From: Thinopyrum elongatum
Lineage: Eukaryota; Streptophyta; Magnoliopsida; Poales; Poaceae
Direction: 5' to 3'
Assembly (NCBI GenBank): GCA_011799875.1
Contig: CM022301.1
Coordinates: forward strand, 326,696,929 to 326,760,928
Length of the DNA: 64,000 nt
Under the pieces are notes generated by a model. The model was not told the origin of the DNA. It saw only the letters and a list, made by a program, of their open reading frames with translations, and did not search any database. Positions 1 through 10,354 of this stretch are shown one piece after another; position 1 is the first letter of the stretch; every line of letters begins with the position of its first letter. The position numbers were made by a program, and so were the translations under genes.

Positions 1-1124
1 CGGAGTTACGGATCTCCGGGAATTTAAGAAACGGTGAAAGGCCAGAAAACAGGAACGCGAAACAGAAGAGAAACACAGGGAGAGAGAGAGATCCAATCTC
101 GGAGGGGCTCTTGCCCCTCCGCCGCCATGGAGGCCATGGACTAGAGGAGAAACCCTCCTCCCATCTAGGGGGAGGTCAAGGAAGAAGAAGAAGGAGGGGG
201 GCTCTCTCCCCCTCTCTTCCGGTGGCACCGGAACGCCACCGGGGCCATCATCGTGACGGCGATCTACACCAACAACTTCACCGCCGTCATCAACAACTCT
301 CTCCCCCTCCATGCAGCAGTGTAACCTCTCTTTTACCCGCTGTAATCTCTACTTAAACATGGTGCTCAACGCTATATATTATTATCCAATGATATGTGGC
401 TATCCTATGATGTTTGAGTAGATCCGTTTTGTCCTATGGGTTGATTGATGATCATCATTGGTTTGAGTTGTATGTTTTATTATCGGTGTTGTCCTATGGT
501 GCTCTCCGTGTCACGCAAGCATGAGGGATCCCCACTGTAGGGTGTTGCAATATGTTCATGATTCGCTTATGGTGGGTGGCGTGAGTGACAGAAGCACAGA
601 CCCGTGTAAGTGGGTTGTTGTGTATGGGAGTAAAGAGGACTTGATACTTTAATGCTATGGTTGGGTTTTACCTTAATGATCTTTGGTAGTTGTGGATGCT
701 TGCTAGAGTTCCAATCATAAGTTCATATGATCCAAGTAGAGAAAGTATGTTAGCTCATGCCTCTCCCTCATATAAAATTGCAATAATGATTACCGGTCTA
801 GTTATCGATTGCCTAGGGACAAATAACTTTCTTGTGACAAAAAGCTCTCTACTAAAACTAATTTAATTATTTATTTATCTAAACAGCCCCTAGCTTTTAT
901 TTACGTGCTCTTTATTATCTTGCAAACCTATCCCTTTACACCTACAAAGTACTTCTAGTTTCATACTTGTTCTAGGTAAAGCGAACATTAAGCGTGCGTA
1001 GAGTTGTATCGGTGGTCGATAGAACTTGAGGGAATATTTGTTCTACCTTTAGCTCCTCATTGGGTTCAACACTCTTACTTATCGAGAAAGGCTACAATTG
1101 ATCCCCTATACTTGTGGGTTATCA
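1..1124 (+). repeat. 5' LTR, 3' portion
   Basis: This is non-coding LTR DNA ending in TGTGGGTTATCA at 1124, 11 bases before the primer-binding site. The LTR start lies outside the window. An (AG)n stretch is at 80-92 and a GC-rich block with short purine runs at 100-250. Short ORFs here are not coding. Confidence 0.75.
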
Positions 1125-1135
1125 AGACCTTTTTC

Positions 1136-1153
1136 TGGCGCCGTTGCCGGGGA
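1136..1153 (+). other. Primer-binding site, tRNA-Asp type
   Basis: TGGCGCCGTTGCCGGGGA is the complement of the 3' end of plant tRNA-Asp including CCA. It lies 11 bp after the LTR end. The same site occurs on the minus strand at 8370-8387 in the right-hand element. Confidence 0.9.
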
Positions 1154-1248
1154 GCAATAGCGTGGGGTGAATATTCTCGTGTGTGCTTGTTTGCTTTATC
1201 ACTAAGTAGATTTTATTTTCTGTTCTAAGTTGTATTATATCTTTAGTT

Positions 1249-2502
1249 ATGGATATGGAACATGAAATACCAAAAAAATTAGGTATACTTGCTACTCATG
1301 GAGATGGGGAACCTCCTAAAACCCTCGATGCTCGTTATGTGAAAAATATTAAACACTACTTTGATAATCCTGAGAAAACCCCATTCAACTTGATAATGGG
1401 AGACACGTTGGATCAACGTGAATACTTTTGGGATTATCGCTTGACTCAAAAAGGGAAACTCTTATGGGATCAAATTGAAATGTTGCATTGGTATGCTTGG
1501 AATTTATGCTTGAGATATGATTATACTTGTTGCTCTAGGATGAAGGCTCCACACCTTCCCTTTTCATGTAAATTTAGTGATAATGAAACCTTGGCCTCTT
1601 ATGCTAATGGTAGATATGATTACTATGATGTGGAACGAATAGAAGAATTTGTTGCTTTTAAGGGTGCTTATGAAATTGAATCTTTGTTTGAAAAGTATGA
1701 AGATTTTGATGATGTTGTTTATAGACCTGAAAATTTTGCTATACTTAAATATTGCTATGAGAATTACAAATACAATGCCGATATTGATGCATTTATTGAG
1801 AAAGTCTCCGCTGTCCAAGAAGAAACTAATATTTTGCAGGAAACTATGGAAGAAGAAATTGATGACACTGTGAGCTCATTAGATGAAAAAGATGATGAGG
1901 AGAGTGAAGAACAAAAGGAGGAAGAGCAGATTAGCTACCCATGCCCACCTTCTAATGAGAGTAACTCTTCAACTCATACATTGTTTAATTTTCCTTCGTG
2001 CTTACCGAAGGATGAATGCTATGATGATTGCTATGATCCCATTGATTCGTTTGAAATACCCCTTTTTGATGAAATTGATGCTTGCTATGCTTGTGGACAA
2101 GATGTCAATATGAATTATGCTTATGGAGATGAACTTGCTATAGTTCCTTATGTTAATAATGAAATTGTTGCTATTGCACCCACACATGATAGTCCTATTA
2201 TCTTTTTGAATACTCCCAACTACACAATATCGGAGAAGTTTGCACTTATTAAGGATTATATTGATGGGTTGCGTTTTACCATTACACATGATGATTTTGA
2301 TGAATATAATATGCATGTGCTTGCTGCTCCTACTTGCAATTATTATGAGAGAGGAACCACATCTCCACATCTCTATGTTTCCAACACGATAAACTTGCAA
2401 GAAACTGCTTATGCTATGTATTACCTTTACTTGATGTGCATGAATTGTTCTTTTATGACATGCCGATGCATAGGAAGAGAGTTAGACTTCGTCATTGCAT
2501 GA
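1249..2502 (+). CDS. Acidic 417-aa ORF of non-autonomous Gypsy element
   Basis: This is the only long ORF of the left element, starting about 95 bp after the primer site, in the usual gag position. The protein has no zinc knuckle, protease or polymerase motif. Its middle (about residues 190-225) is a run of Asp and Glu, and Tyr and Cys are frequent near residues 280-310. The motif NYYERG near residue 363 is shared with the minus-strand ORF of the right element (7248-8111), so the two are homologous. At the C-terminus the right-hand copy reads MPMHRK; here that stretch is in another frame and would run to a TAA at 2532-2534, so the annotated end is probably a frameshift product. Function is unknown; retention in two elements suggests it was once maintained. 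Confidence 0.6.
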   Translation: MDMEHEIPKKLGILATHGDGEPPKTLDARYVKNIKHYFDNPEKTPFNLIMGDTLDQREYFWDYRLTQKGKLLWDQIEMLHWYAWNLCLRYDYTCCSRMKAPHLPFSCKFSDNETLASYANGRYDYYDVERIEEFVAFKGAYEIESLFEKYEDFDDVVYRPENFAILKYCYENYKYNADIDAFIEKVSAVQEETNILQETMEEEIDDTVSSLDEKDDEESEEQKEEEQISYPCPPSNESNSSTHTLFNFPSCLPKDECYDDCYDPIDSFEIPLFDEIDACYACGQDVNMNYAYGDELAIVPYVNNEIVAIAPTHDSPIIFLNTPNYTISEKFALIKDYIDGLRFTITHDDFDEYNMHVLAAPTCNYYERGTTSPHLYVSNTINLQETAYAMYYLYLMCMNCSFMTCRCIGRELDFVIA

Positions 2503-2534
2503 TATATGTTACTTTGTGGTCACTACTAAATTAA

Positions 2535-5500
2535 AAATCATTGCTAATTAAAATTGGCTTTGATATACCTTGGGATCCAGGTGGATCCATTACTTGAGCA
2601 CTTTATTCCTAGCTTAATGGCTTTAAAGAAAGCGCTGCCAGGGAGACAACCCGGAAGTTTTAGAGAGTCATTTTATTTTTTTGAGTGCTTTTATAAAGTT
2701 TAAAAACAAAAAAGTATAGAGGGGAACCTAAAACTTTTTCAAAAAGAAAAGTGAAAGTAAGAAAGACGAGCACCGTTGAAGTGGGGGAGCTCCTTGAACT
2801 TTGTTCATGCCCATGGAAACTTTGCAAATCTTGAATTACAGAAACTTTTCAACAAAAATAATTATCCCCTTGTACAAATCCATTGTATTATAAAAATAAT
2901 GTGCCAAGATTTGCCTTTAGGATGATTGGATTGTTTGTTTGGTATGTGCAGTGCAAAAACAGAAACTTTGGCTGTAGTGCGTGAATTTACTTTTTTTACT
3001 GGAACGTCAAAAGTTTCTGAAATTTTTACACAGTACTACTATACAATTTTTTTTATTTTTTCCTAATTTTTCAGAATTTTTGGAGTTACAGAAGTATGGT
3101 CAATGTTCAGATTGCTATAGACTGTTTTGTTTTTGACAGATTCTGTTTTTGATGCATTGTTTTGCGTGTTTTGATGAATCTATGGATTGTATCGGTGATA
3201 TAAGCCATGGTGAAGTTAGGGTACAGTAGTTATAACGCAAAAATAAAATATGAATGGGTTTGCAACGGTACTTAAAGTAGTGATTTGCTTTATTATACTA
3301 ACGGATCTCACGAGGGTTTTGTTAAGTTTTGTGTGATAGAAGTTTTCAAGTTTTGGGTGAGATCACGATGGACGAAGGAATAAGGAGGCACCCCAAGGTA
3401 ATATTCAAGGACTCCCAAGCTACTAAGCTTGGGGATGCCCCGGAAGGCATCCCCTCTTTCTTCTAATGACAATCGGTATTTTTACTTGGAGCTATATTTT
3501 TATTCGTCACATGATATGCGCAAATTCTTGGAGTGTCTTTTGTGTCTATTTTTCCTTTTTCTTTTATGTACCATGCTGGTATGAGATAGTCCTTGGTTGA
3601 TTTATAGAATGCTTCATGCACTTCACTTATATCTTTTGAGTATGGCTTTACAGGATGCCTCATGTGCTTCACTTATATCATTTGAAGTTTGGATTTCCTG
3701 TTTCTCTACACATAGAAAACCGCCATTTATAGAATGCTCTTTTGCTTCACTTATGTTTGTTAGAGCATGGGCAAATCTTTTGTAGAAAGAATTAAACTCT
3801 CATGCTTCACTTATATCTATTTAGAGAGTTAACAGGAATTGGTCATTCACATGGTTAGTCATAAAATCCTACATAAAACTTGCAGATCACTGAATATGAT
3901 ATGTTTGATTCCTTGTAATAGTTTTGCGATATAGATATGATAATATGTGAGAGGTACTAGTGAATGATTGTGGTTTAGCAATAATATTGGTGCTAAGGTT
4001 TGTGATTTCCGAAGCATGCACGTATAGTCTCTCGTTATGCGATGAAATTGGAGCATGATTTATTATTGATTGTCTTCCTTATGAGTGGCGGTCGGGGACG
4101 AGCGATGGACTTTTCCTACCAATCTATCCCCCTATGGGCATGCGTAGTAGTACTTTTCTTCGAGGGCTAATAAACTTTCGCAATAAGTATGTGAGTTCTT
4201 TATGACTAATGTGAGTCCATGATTATAGGCACTCTCACCTTTCCGTAATTTGCTAGCCACTTCGGTACCGTGCATTGCCCTTTCTCACCTCGAGAGTTGG
4301 TGCAAACTTCACCGGTGCATCCAAACCCCGTGATATGATACACTCTATCACACATAAGCCTCATTATATCTTCCTCAAAATAGCCACCATACCTACCTAT
4401 TATGGCATTTCCATAGCCATTCCGAGATATATTGCCATGCAACTTCCATCATCATCATATACATGACTTGAGCATTAATTGTCATATTGTTTTGCATGAT
4501 CGTAAGATAGCTAGCATGATATTTTTATGGCTTCTCCATTTTTTTATATCTTTGCTATGCTAGATCATTGCACATCCTGGTACACTGCCAGAGGCATTCA
4601 TATAGAGTCATATTTTGTTCTAGTATCGAGTTGTAAGTAAATAAAAGTGTGATGATCATCATTATTAGAGCATTTCCCCAGTGAGGAAAGGATGATGGAG
4701 ACTATGATTCTCCCACAAGTTGGGATGAGACTCCGGATGAAAAGAAAAAAAAAAGAAAAAAAGTGGCCAAAAAGAACCCAACAAAAAAAGAGAAAAAAAA
4801 GAGAAAAAGAGAAAACAAAAAAAATATGAAATGAGAGAAAAAGAGAGAAGAGGCAATGTTACTATCCTTTTCCACACTTGTGATTCAGAGTAGCACCATG
4901 TTTTTCATATAAAGAGTCTCCTATGTGGTCACTTTCATATACTAGTGGGAATTTTTCATTATAGAACTTGGCTTGTATATTCCGATGATGGGCTTCCTCA
5001 AATGCCCGAGGTCTTCATGAGCAAGCAAGTTGGATGCACACCCACTTAGTTTTCAGTTTGAGCTTTCATACACTTATAGATCTTAGTTCATCCATTGCAT
5101 GACAATCCCTACTCCTCGCATTGACATCAATTGATGGGCATCTCCATAGCCCATTGATTAGCCACGTCGATGTGAGGCTTTCTCGTTTTTTGTCTTCTCC
5201 ACATAACCTCCAACATCATATTCTATTCTACCCATAGTGCTATATCCATGGCTTGCGCTCATGTATTGTGTGGGGGTTGAAAAAGCTGAAGTGCGTTAAA
5301 AAGTATGAACCAATTGCTCGGCTTGTCATCGGGGTTGTGCATGATAAATACTTTGTGTTAAGAAGATGGAGCATGACAAGACTATATAATTTTGTAGGGA
5401 TAACGTCCTTTAGCATTGATATTTTGAAAGACATGATTGTTTGTTGGGATGCCTGAGTATTGATGTCTTTATGTCAAATTATAGACTATTTCTTTGAATC

Positions 5501-5603
5501 ACTCATGTCTTAATATTCATGCCATGACTAGATTACTTGATCAAGATTATGCTAGGTAGCATTCCACATCAAAAATTATCTTTTCAATCATTTACCTACT
5601 CGA
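2535..5603 (+). other. Non-coding internal region of left element
   Basis: I see no coding potential. The stretch carries degenerate copies of TGCTTCACTTATAT (near 3615, 3667, 3740 and 3801), a block with CTTGGGGATGCCCC at about 3428, and a segment at 4080-4440. These recur in inverted orientation in the right element (about 6290-6360, 6540-6620 and 5640-5960). Confidence 0.7.
4738..4853 (+). repeat. Purine (A/G) tract
   Basis: About 115 bases are almost entirely A and G, built from A-runs broken by single G, with a short mixed interruption near 4763-4780. It lies in the 3' non-coding part of the left Gypsy element. Confidence 0.8.
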
Positions 5604-5640
5604 GGACAAGCAGGAATTAAGCTTGGGAATTAAGCATGGC
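5604..5640. other. Tail-to-tail junction of two Gypsy elements
   Basis: The left element reaches its purine-rich 3' end (GCAGGAATTAAGCTTGGG). From about 5637 the sequence is the reverse complement of internal DNA equivalent to 4423-4438 of the left element. The word GAATTAAGC occurs twice within 20 bases at the junction, consistent with microhomology joining. The left 3' LTR and the right element's 3' end plus LTR are both missing. Confidence 0.7.
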
Positions 5641-7247
5641 AATATATCTCGGAATGGCTATGTAAATGCCATAATAGGTAAGTATGGTGGCTGTTTTGAG
5701 GAAGGTATATGGTGGGTTTAATGCACCGGCGAGAGTTGCACGGTACTAGACAGGCTAGCAATGGTGGAAGGGTGAGAGTGTGTATAATCCATGGACTCAA
5801 CATTAGTCATAAAGAACTCACATACTTATTGCAAAAATTTATTAGCTATCGAAACAAAGTACTACACACATGCTCCTAGGGGGATAGATTGGTAGGAAAG
5901 GACCATAGCTCGTCCCCGACCGCCACTCATAAGGAAGACAATCAAAAAATAAATCATGCTCCGACTTCATCACATAACGGTTCACCATACGTGTATGCTA
6001 CGGGAATCAGAAACTTTAACACAAGTATTTATACCAATCCACAATTACTCACTAGCATGACTCTAATATCACCATCGTCATATCTCAAAACAGATGTAAG
6101 GAATCAAACTTCTCATCTTATTCAACACTCTTTATATGAAAGTTTTTATTATATCCCTCTTGGATGCCCATCAAATTAGGACTAAGTTCATAACCTAAGA
6201 AAATTACCATGCTGTTTAGAGACTCTCAAAATAATATAAATTAAGCATGAGAGTTCAACAATTTCTATAAAATAAAGCAACCGCCGTGCTCTAAAAAGAT
6301 ATAAGTGAAGCACTAGAGCAAACTGCCTAGCTCAAAAGATATAAGTGAAGCACATAGAGTATTCTAATAAATTCATGATTCATGTGTGTCCCTCTCAAAA
6401 TATGTGTACAGCAAGGAAGATTGTGTCAAACTAAAAATAAAAGACTCATATCATAGAAGACGCTCCAAGCAAAACACATATCATGTGGTGAATAAAAATA
6501 TAGCCTCAAGTAAATTTATCGATGGACGAAGACAAAAGAGGGGATGCCATCTGGGGCATCCCCAAGCTTAGATGCTTGGTTGTCCTTGAATATTACCTTA
6601 GGGTGCCTTGGGCATCCCCAAGTTAGGCTCTTGCCACTCCTTATTCCGTTGTCCATCAAATCTTTACCCAAAACTTGAAAATTTCACAACACAAAACTCA
6701 ACAGAAAAAACTCATAAGATCCGTTAGTATAATAAAATAAATCATCACTTTAGGTACTATTGTGAACTCATTATTTATTTATATTGGTATAATATCTACT
6801 GTATTCCAACTTCTTCATGGTTCATACCCCCCGATACTACCCATAGATTCATCAAAATAAGCAAACAACACATAGAAAACAGAATCTGTCAAAAACAGAA
6901 CAGTCTGTAGTAATCTGGAAACTATGTATACTTATGTAACTCCAAAAATTCTGAAAATTTAGGAAAACCTGGGAAATTTGTATATAAATCTTTTGTAAAA
7001 AATTCAGATCAAAATCACGTTTCTGTGATTTATTGATTTTTCGGCAATGAGCGTAAAAGTTTCTATTTTTCAGCAAGATCAAATCAACTATCACCGTAGA
7101 CCATCCTAAAGGTCTTGCTTGGCTCAAACACTAATTAAAACACCAAAACACAATTACTACAGAGGTAATAATGTGTATACTCATAAAAATAGAAAATAAA
7201 AATATTGGTTTGTCTCCCAACAAGCGTTTTTCTTTAAAGCCTTTTAG

Positions 7248-8111
7248 CTAGGCATTGATAATTTTAATGATGCTCATGAAAAATAGCAATTGAAACACGA
7301 AGAGAGCATCATGTAGCATGTGAAAAACAAGTTTAAGTCTAACATACTTCCTATGCATAGGCATTTTATAGGGAAAAGATTTATCAGGACAAGCAAAAAC
7401 TAGCATATGCAAGGAAGAAGAAAGAAACAATAGCAATCTCAACATAACGAGAGGTAATTTAGTACCATGATAATTTCTACAACCATATTTTCCTCTCTCA
7501 TAATAATTAAATATAGGATCATAATCAAATTCAACAATATAACTATCATATAAAATATTCTTTTCATGATCCACATGCATGCAAAGTTGACACTCTTCCA
7601 AAATAGTGGGATTATCATCAAATAAAGTCATGACTTCTCCAAGCCCACTTTTATCAAAAATTTCATAAGATTGATCATACTCCAAAGTAGTGGGATCAAT
7701 ATTACCTAGAGTTGACACTCTTACAAACCCACTTTCAATATTATTGCAAACATATTTATCATGAGGCTTAAATAAATTTTCAAGATCATAAGAAGAATCT
7801 CCCCAATCATGATCATAGCAATAAGTAGTGGACATATCAAAATTAGCTTCCCCAAGCTTAGGGTTTTGCATATTATTAGCACAATTGACATTAATAGAAT
7901 TTATAATAACATCATTGCAATCATGCTTTTCATTCAAGGAGCTATCGTGAATCACTTCATAAATTTCTTCTTTTAACACTTCATCACAATTTTCAGATTC
8001 ACGAATTTCAAGCAAAACTTCATAAAGATAATCTAGTGCACGCAACTCACTAGCAATTGGTTCATCATAATTGGATCGCTTAAAAGGATTAGCAAGTGGA
8101 TGAGGATCCAT
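7248..8111 (-). CDS. 287-aa ORF of right non-autonomous Gypsy element
   Basis: The ORF starts at ATG 8111, about 260 bp after the minus-strand primer site. Its N-terminal two-thirds is rich in Asp, Glu and Asn with no recognised motif; NYYERG and the C-terminal MPMHRK segment match the left element's ORF (1249-2502). The last 60 residues are hydrophobic (Leu/Phe/Met-rich), which in the left copy is lost to a frameshift. There is no protease or polymerase signature, so it is an accessory protein of unknown role or a relic of gag. Confidence 0.5.
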   Translation of the reverse strand: MDPHPLANPFKRSNYDEPIASELRALDYLYEVLLEIRESENCDEVLKEEIYEVIHDSSLNEKHDCNDVIINSINVNCANNMQNPKLGEANFDMSTTYCYDHDWGDSSYDLENLFKPHDKYVCNNIESGFVRVSTLGNIDPTTLEYDQSYEIFDKSGLGEVMTLFDDNPTILEECQLCMHVDHEKNILYDSYIVEFDYDPIFNYYERGKYGCRNYHGTKLPLVMLRLLLFLSSSLHMLVFACPDKSFPYKMPMHRKYVRLKLVFHMLHDALFVFQLLFFMSIIKIINA

Positions 8112-8369
8112 AAACTTTTTGATTTCTGATTTTCAATAAATACACAATTATTCCAAGCGAACAAGCGAACAAGCAAACAAGCCAAGTAAGACATAAAGGC
8201 AAATGAAAAGACGAACAGAAAGAAGGGCGAATAAAAAGGCAAATATTTTTGTGTTTTTCTAAAAAAAATTTAGAAGTGGGGGAGAGGAAAACGAGAGGCA
8301 AATGGCAAATAATGTGAGTGCAAGAGATGAGAGTTTATGATGGGTACTTGGTAGGCTTGATGTAGAACC

Positions 8370-8387
8370 TCCCCGGCAACGGCGCCA
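8370..8387 (-). other. Primer-binding site, tRNA-Asp type
   Basis: The reverse complement reads TGGCGCCGTTGCCGGGGA, identical to the site at 1136-1153 and in the opposite orientation. It fixes the direction of the right element. Confidence 0.9.
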
Positions 8388-8414
8388 GAAATTCTTCCTG
8401 CTACTTCTTGAGCT

Positions 8415-9985
8415 TGCGTTGATTTTTCCCTTCAAGAGGAAAGGGTGATGCAGCAAAGTAGAGATAAGTATTTCCCTCAGTTAAGAACCAAGGTATCAAT
8501 CCAGTAGGAGGCACAAGCAAGTCTCCAATCTATTCACCTGCACAAACTAACAAACACTTGCACTCAACGCGAAAAAGGGGTTGTCAATCCCTTCACGGTC
8601 TCGAACAAGAGTGAGATCTAACAGAGATAGGTATAAAAGATTACTAAAATGTAAATAAAAGTAAAAACAAATAAATTACAGCAAGGTATTTTTGGGTTTT
8701 TTGGTTTATAAATCTGAAAATATATGATGGAAAATAGACCCGGGGGCCATAGGTTTCACTAGAGGCTTCTCTCTTGAAAGAAAACATACGATGGGTGAAC
8801 AAATTACTGTCGAGCAATTGATAGAAAAGCGCAAAGTTATGACAATATCCAAGGCAATGATTATGAATATAGGCATCACGTCCGTGTCAAGTAGACCGAA
8901 ACAATTCTGCATCTACTACTATTACTCCACACATCGACCGACTCCTGCCTTCATCTAGAGTATTAAGTTCATAAGAACAGAGCAACGCTTTAAGTAAGAT
9001 GACATGATGTAGAGGGACAAACTCAAGCAATATGATGAAACCCCCAACTTTTTACTCTTGATGGCAACAATACAATACGTGACTCGCTACCCCAACTATC
9101 ACTGGGTGAGGACACCGCAAGATTGAACCCAAAACTAAGCACCTCTCCCATTGCAAGAAAAACCAATCTAGTTGGCCAAACCAAACCGATAATTCAAAGA
9201 GAAATACAAAGATATTAAATCATGCATAAAAGAGTTCAGAAAAGACTCAAATAATATTCATAGATAATCTAATCATAAATCCACAATTTATTGGATCTCG
9301 ACAAACACAACGCAAAAGAATATTACATCGGATAGATCTCCAAGAACATCGAGGAGAACATTGTATTGAAGATCAAAGAGAGAGAAGAAGCCATCTAGCT
9401 ACTAGCTATGGACCCGTAGGTCTATGGTATACTACTCACGCATCATCAGAAGGGCAACAAGGTTGATGTAGAGGCCCTCCGTGATCGAATCCCCTTCCGG
9501 CAGGGTGCCGGAAAAGTCCCCAAGATGGGATCTCATGGGAACAGAGGCTTGCGGCGGCGGAAAAGTATTTTGGTGGACGCTTCTGTTGGTTTGGGAATAT
9601 TTGGGAATTTATAGCGCAATAATTAGGGTTGGAGGACTCCCGAGGGGCCCACAAGCTAGGGAGGCGCCCCTCCCTAGGGCGCGGCCTGAGGGCTTGTGGA
9701 TCCCTCGGGACTCTTCTGCCCCCCTCTCCAAGCTCCGTGGATGTCTTCTGGTCCAAGAAAAATCATCGTAAAGTTTTATTCCGTTTGGACTCCATTTGAT
9801 ATTCCTTTTCTGTAAAACTCATAAAATAGGAAAAAACAGAAAGTGGCACTCACACTGGGCTCTAGGTTAATTAGTTAGTCCCAAAAATAATATAAAATAG
9901 CATATTAATGCATATAAAACATCCAAAATAGATAATATAATAGCATGGAACAATCAAAAATTATAGATACGTTGGAGACGTATCA
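8415..9985 (-). repeat. 5' LTR of right Gypsy element (minus strand)
   Basis: On the minus strand the LTR begins TGATACGTCTCCAACGTA at 9985, a common start of Triticeae Gypsy LTRs, and ends ...CAACGCA at about 8415, 28 bp before the primer site. It is about 1.57 kb. ORFs inside it are not coding. Confidence 0.8.
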
Positions 9986-10353
9986 CTGCCGAAGGCTTGA
10001 CATGTACTCCAAGACTTCTCCTGCCGCTTCCACGCCTAGATACCGACCTTGTAACTCTGGATACCCTACATGGCGTGTATATAAGCCAAGGGGTTTAGCT
10101 TGTAGAGGGGACATCAACACAATTTCATTCACCTAGCCCTAGAGTTTGAACAGATATGAAGATCTCGAGGTAGATCAACTCAGTATTTGTAAACATTTCC
10201 ATTAATATAAACAAGAGCAGGACGTAAGGTTTTTCTCTCCATCAAGAGGGCCCGAACCTGGGTAAATATCGTCTCCTTGTTCCTGTTACCATCTGTCCGA
10301 GATCCATAGTTTGGGACCCCCTACCCCGAGGTCTGTCAGTTTTTACACCGACA
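9986..10353 (+). repeat. Gypsy LTR remnant
   Basis: A GTATATAAG TATA-like motif at about 10077 and the terminal sentence GGGACCCCCTACCCCGAGG...ACACCGACA at 10314-10353 are typical of the 3' part of several Triticeae Gypsy LTRs. No primer site or internal region follows; the DNA changes to a LINE relic. Only the 3' part of the LTR is left. Confidence 0.6.
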
Positions 10354-10354
10354 A

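Larger units (their letters stand above)
1..5636 (+). mobile_element. Truncated non-autonomous Gypsy element (left half of inverted pair)
   Basis: The window opens inside the 5' LTR, which ends at 1124. A tRNA-Asp-type primer site, one Asp/Glu-rich ORF and about 3 kb of non-coding internal DNA follow, up to a polypurine-like end (GCAGGAATTAAGCTTGGG) near 5609-5626. No reverse transcriptase or integrase is present, so the element is non-autonomous. The 3' LTR that should start after the purine tract is missing; the sequence instead runs into the inverted internal region of a second, related element. The style matches the abundant Athila-like Sabrina/WHAM group of Triticeae, but the exact family is not certain. 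Confidence 0.8.
5637..9985 (-). mobile_element. Truncated non-autonomous Gypsy element (right half of inverted pair)
   Basis: Read on the minus strand this has a 5' LTR (9985 to 8415), a tRNA-Asp primer site, one ORF (8111 to 7248) and non-coding internal DNA that stops at 5637. It lacks its 3' end and 3' LTR. It is related to the left element but not identical: the internal segments align with many differences and the ORFs are diverged. Confidence 0.8.
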
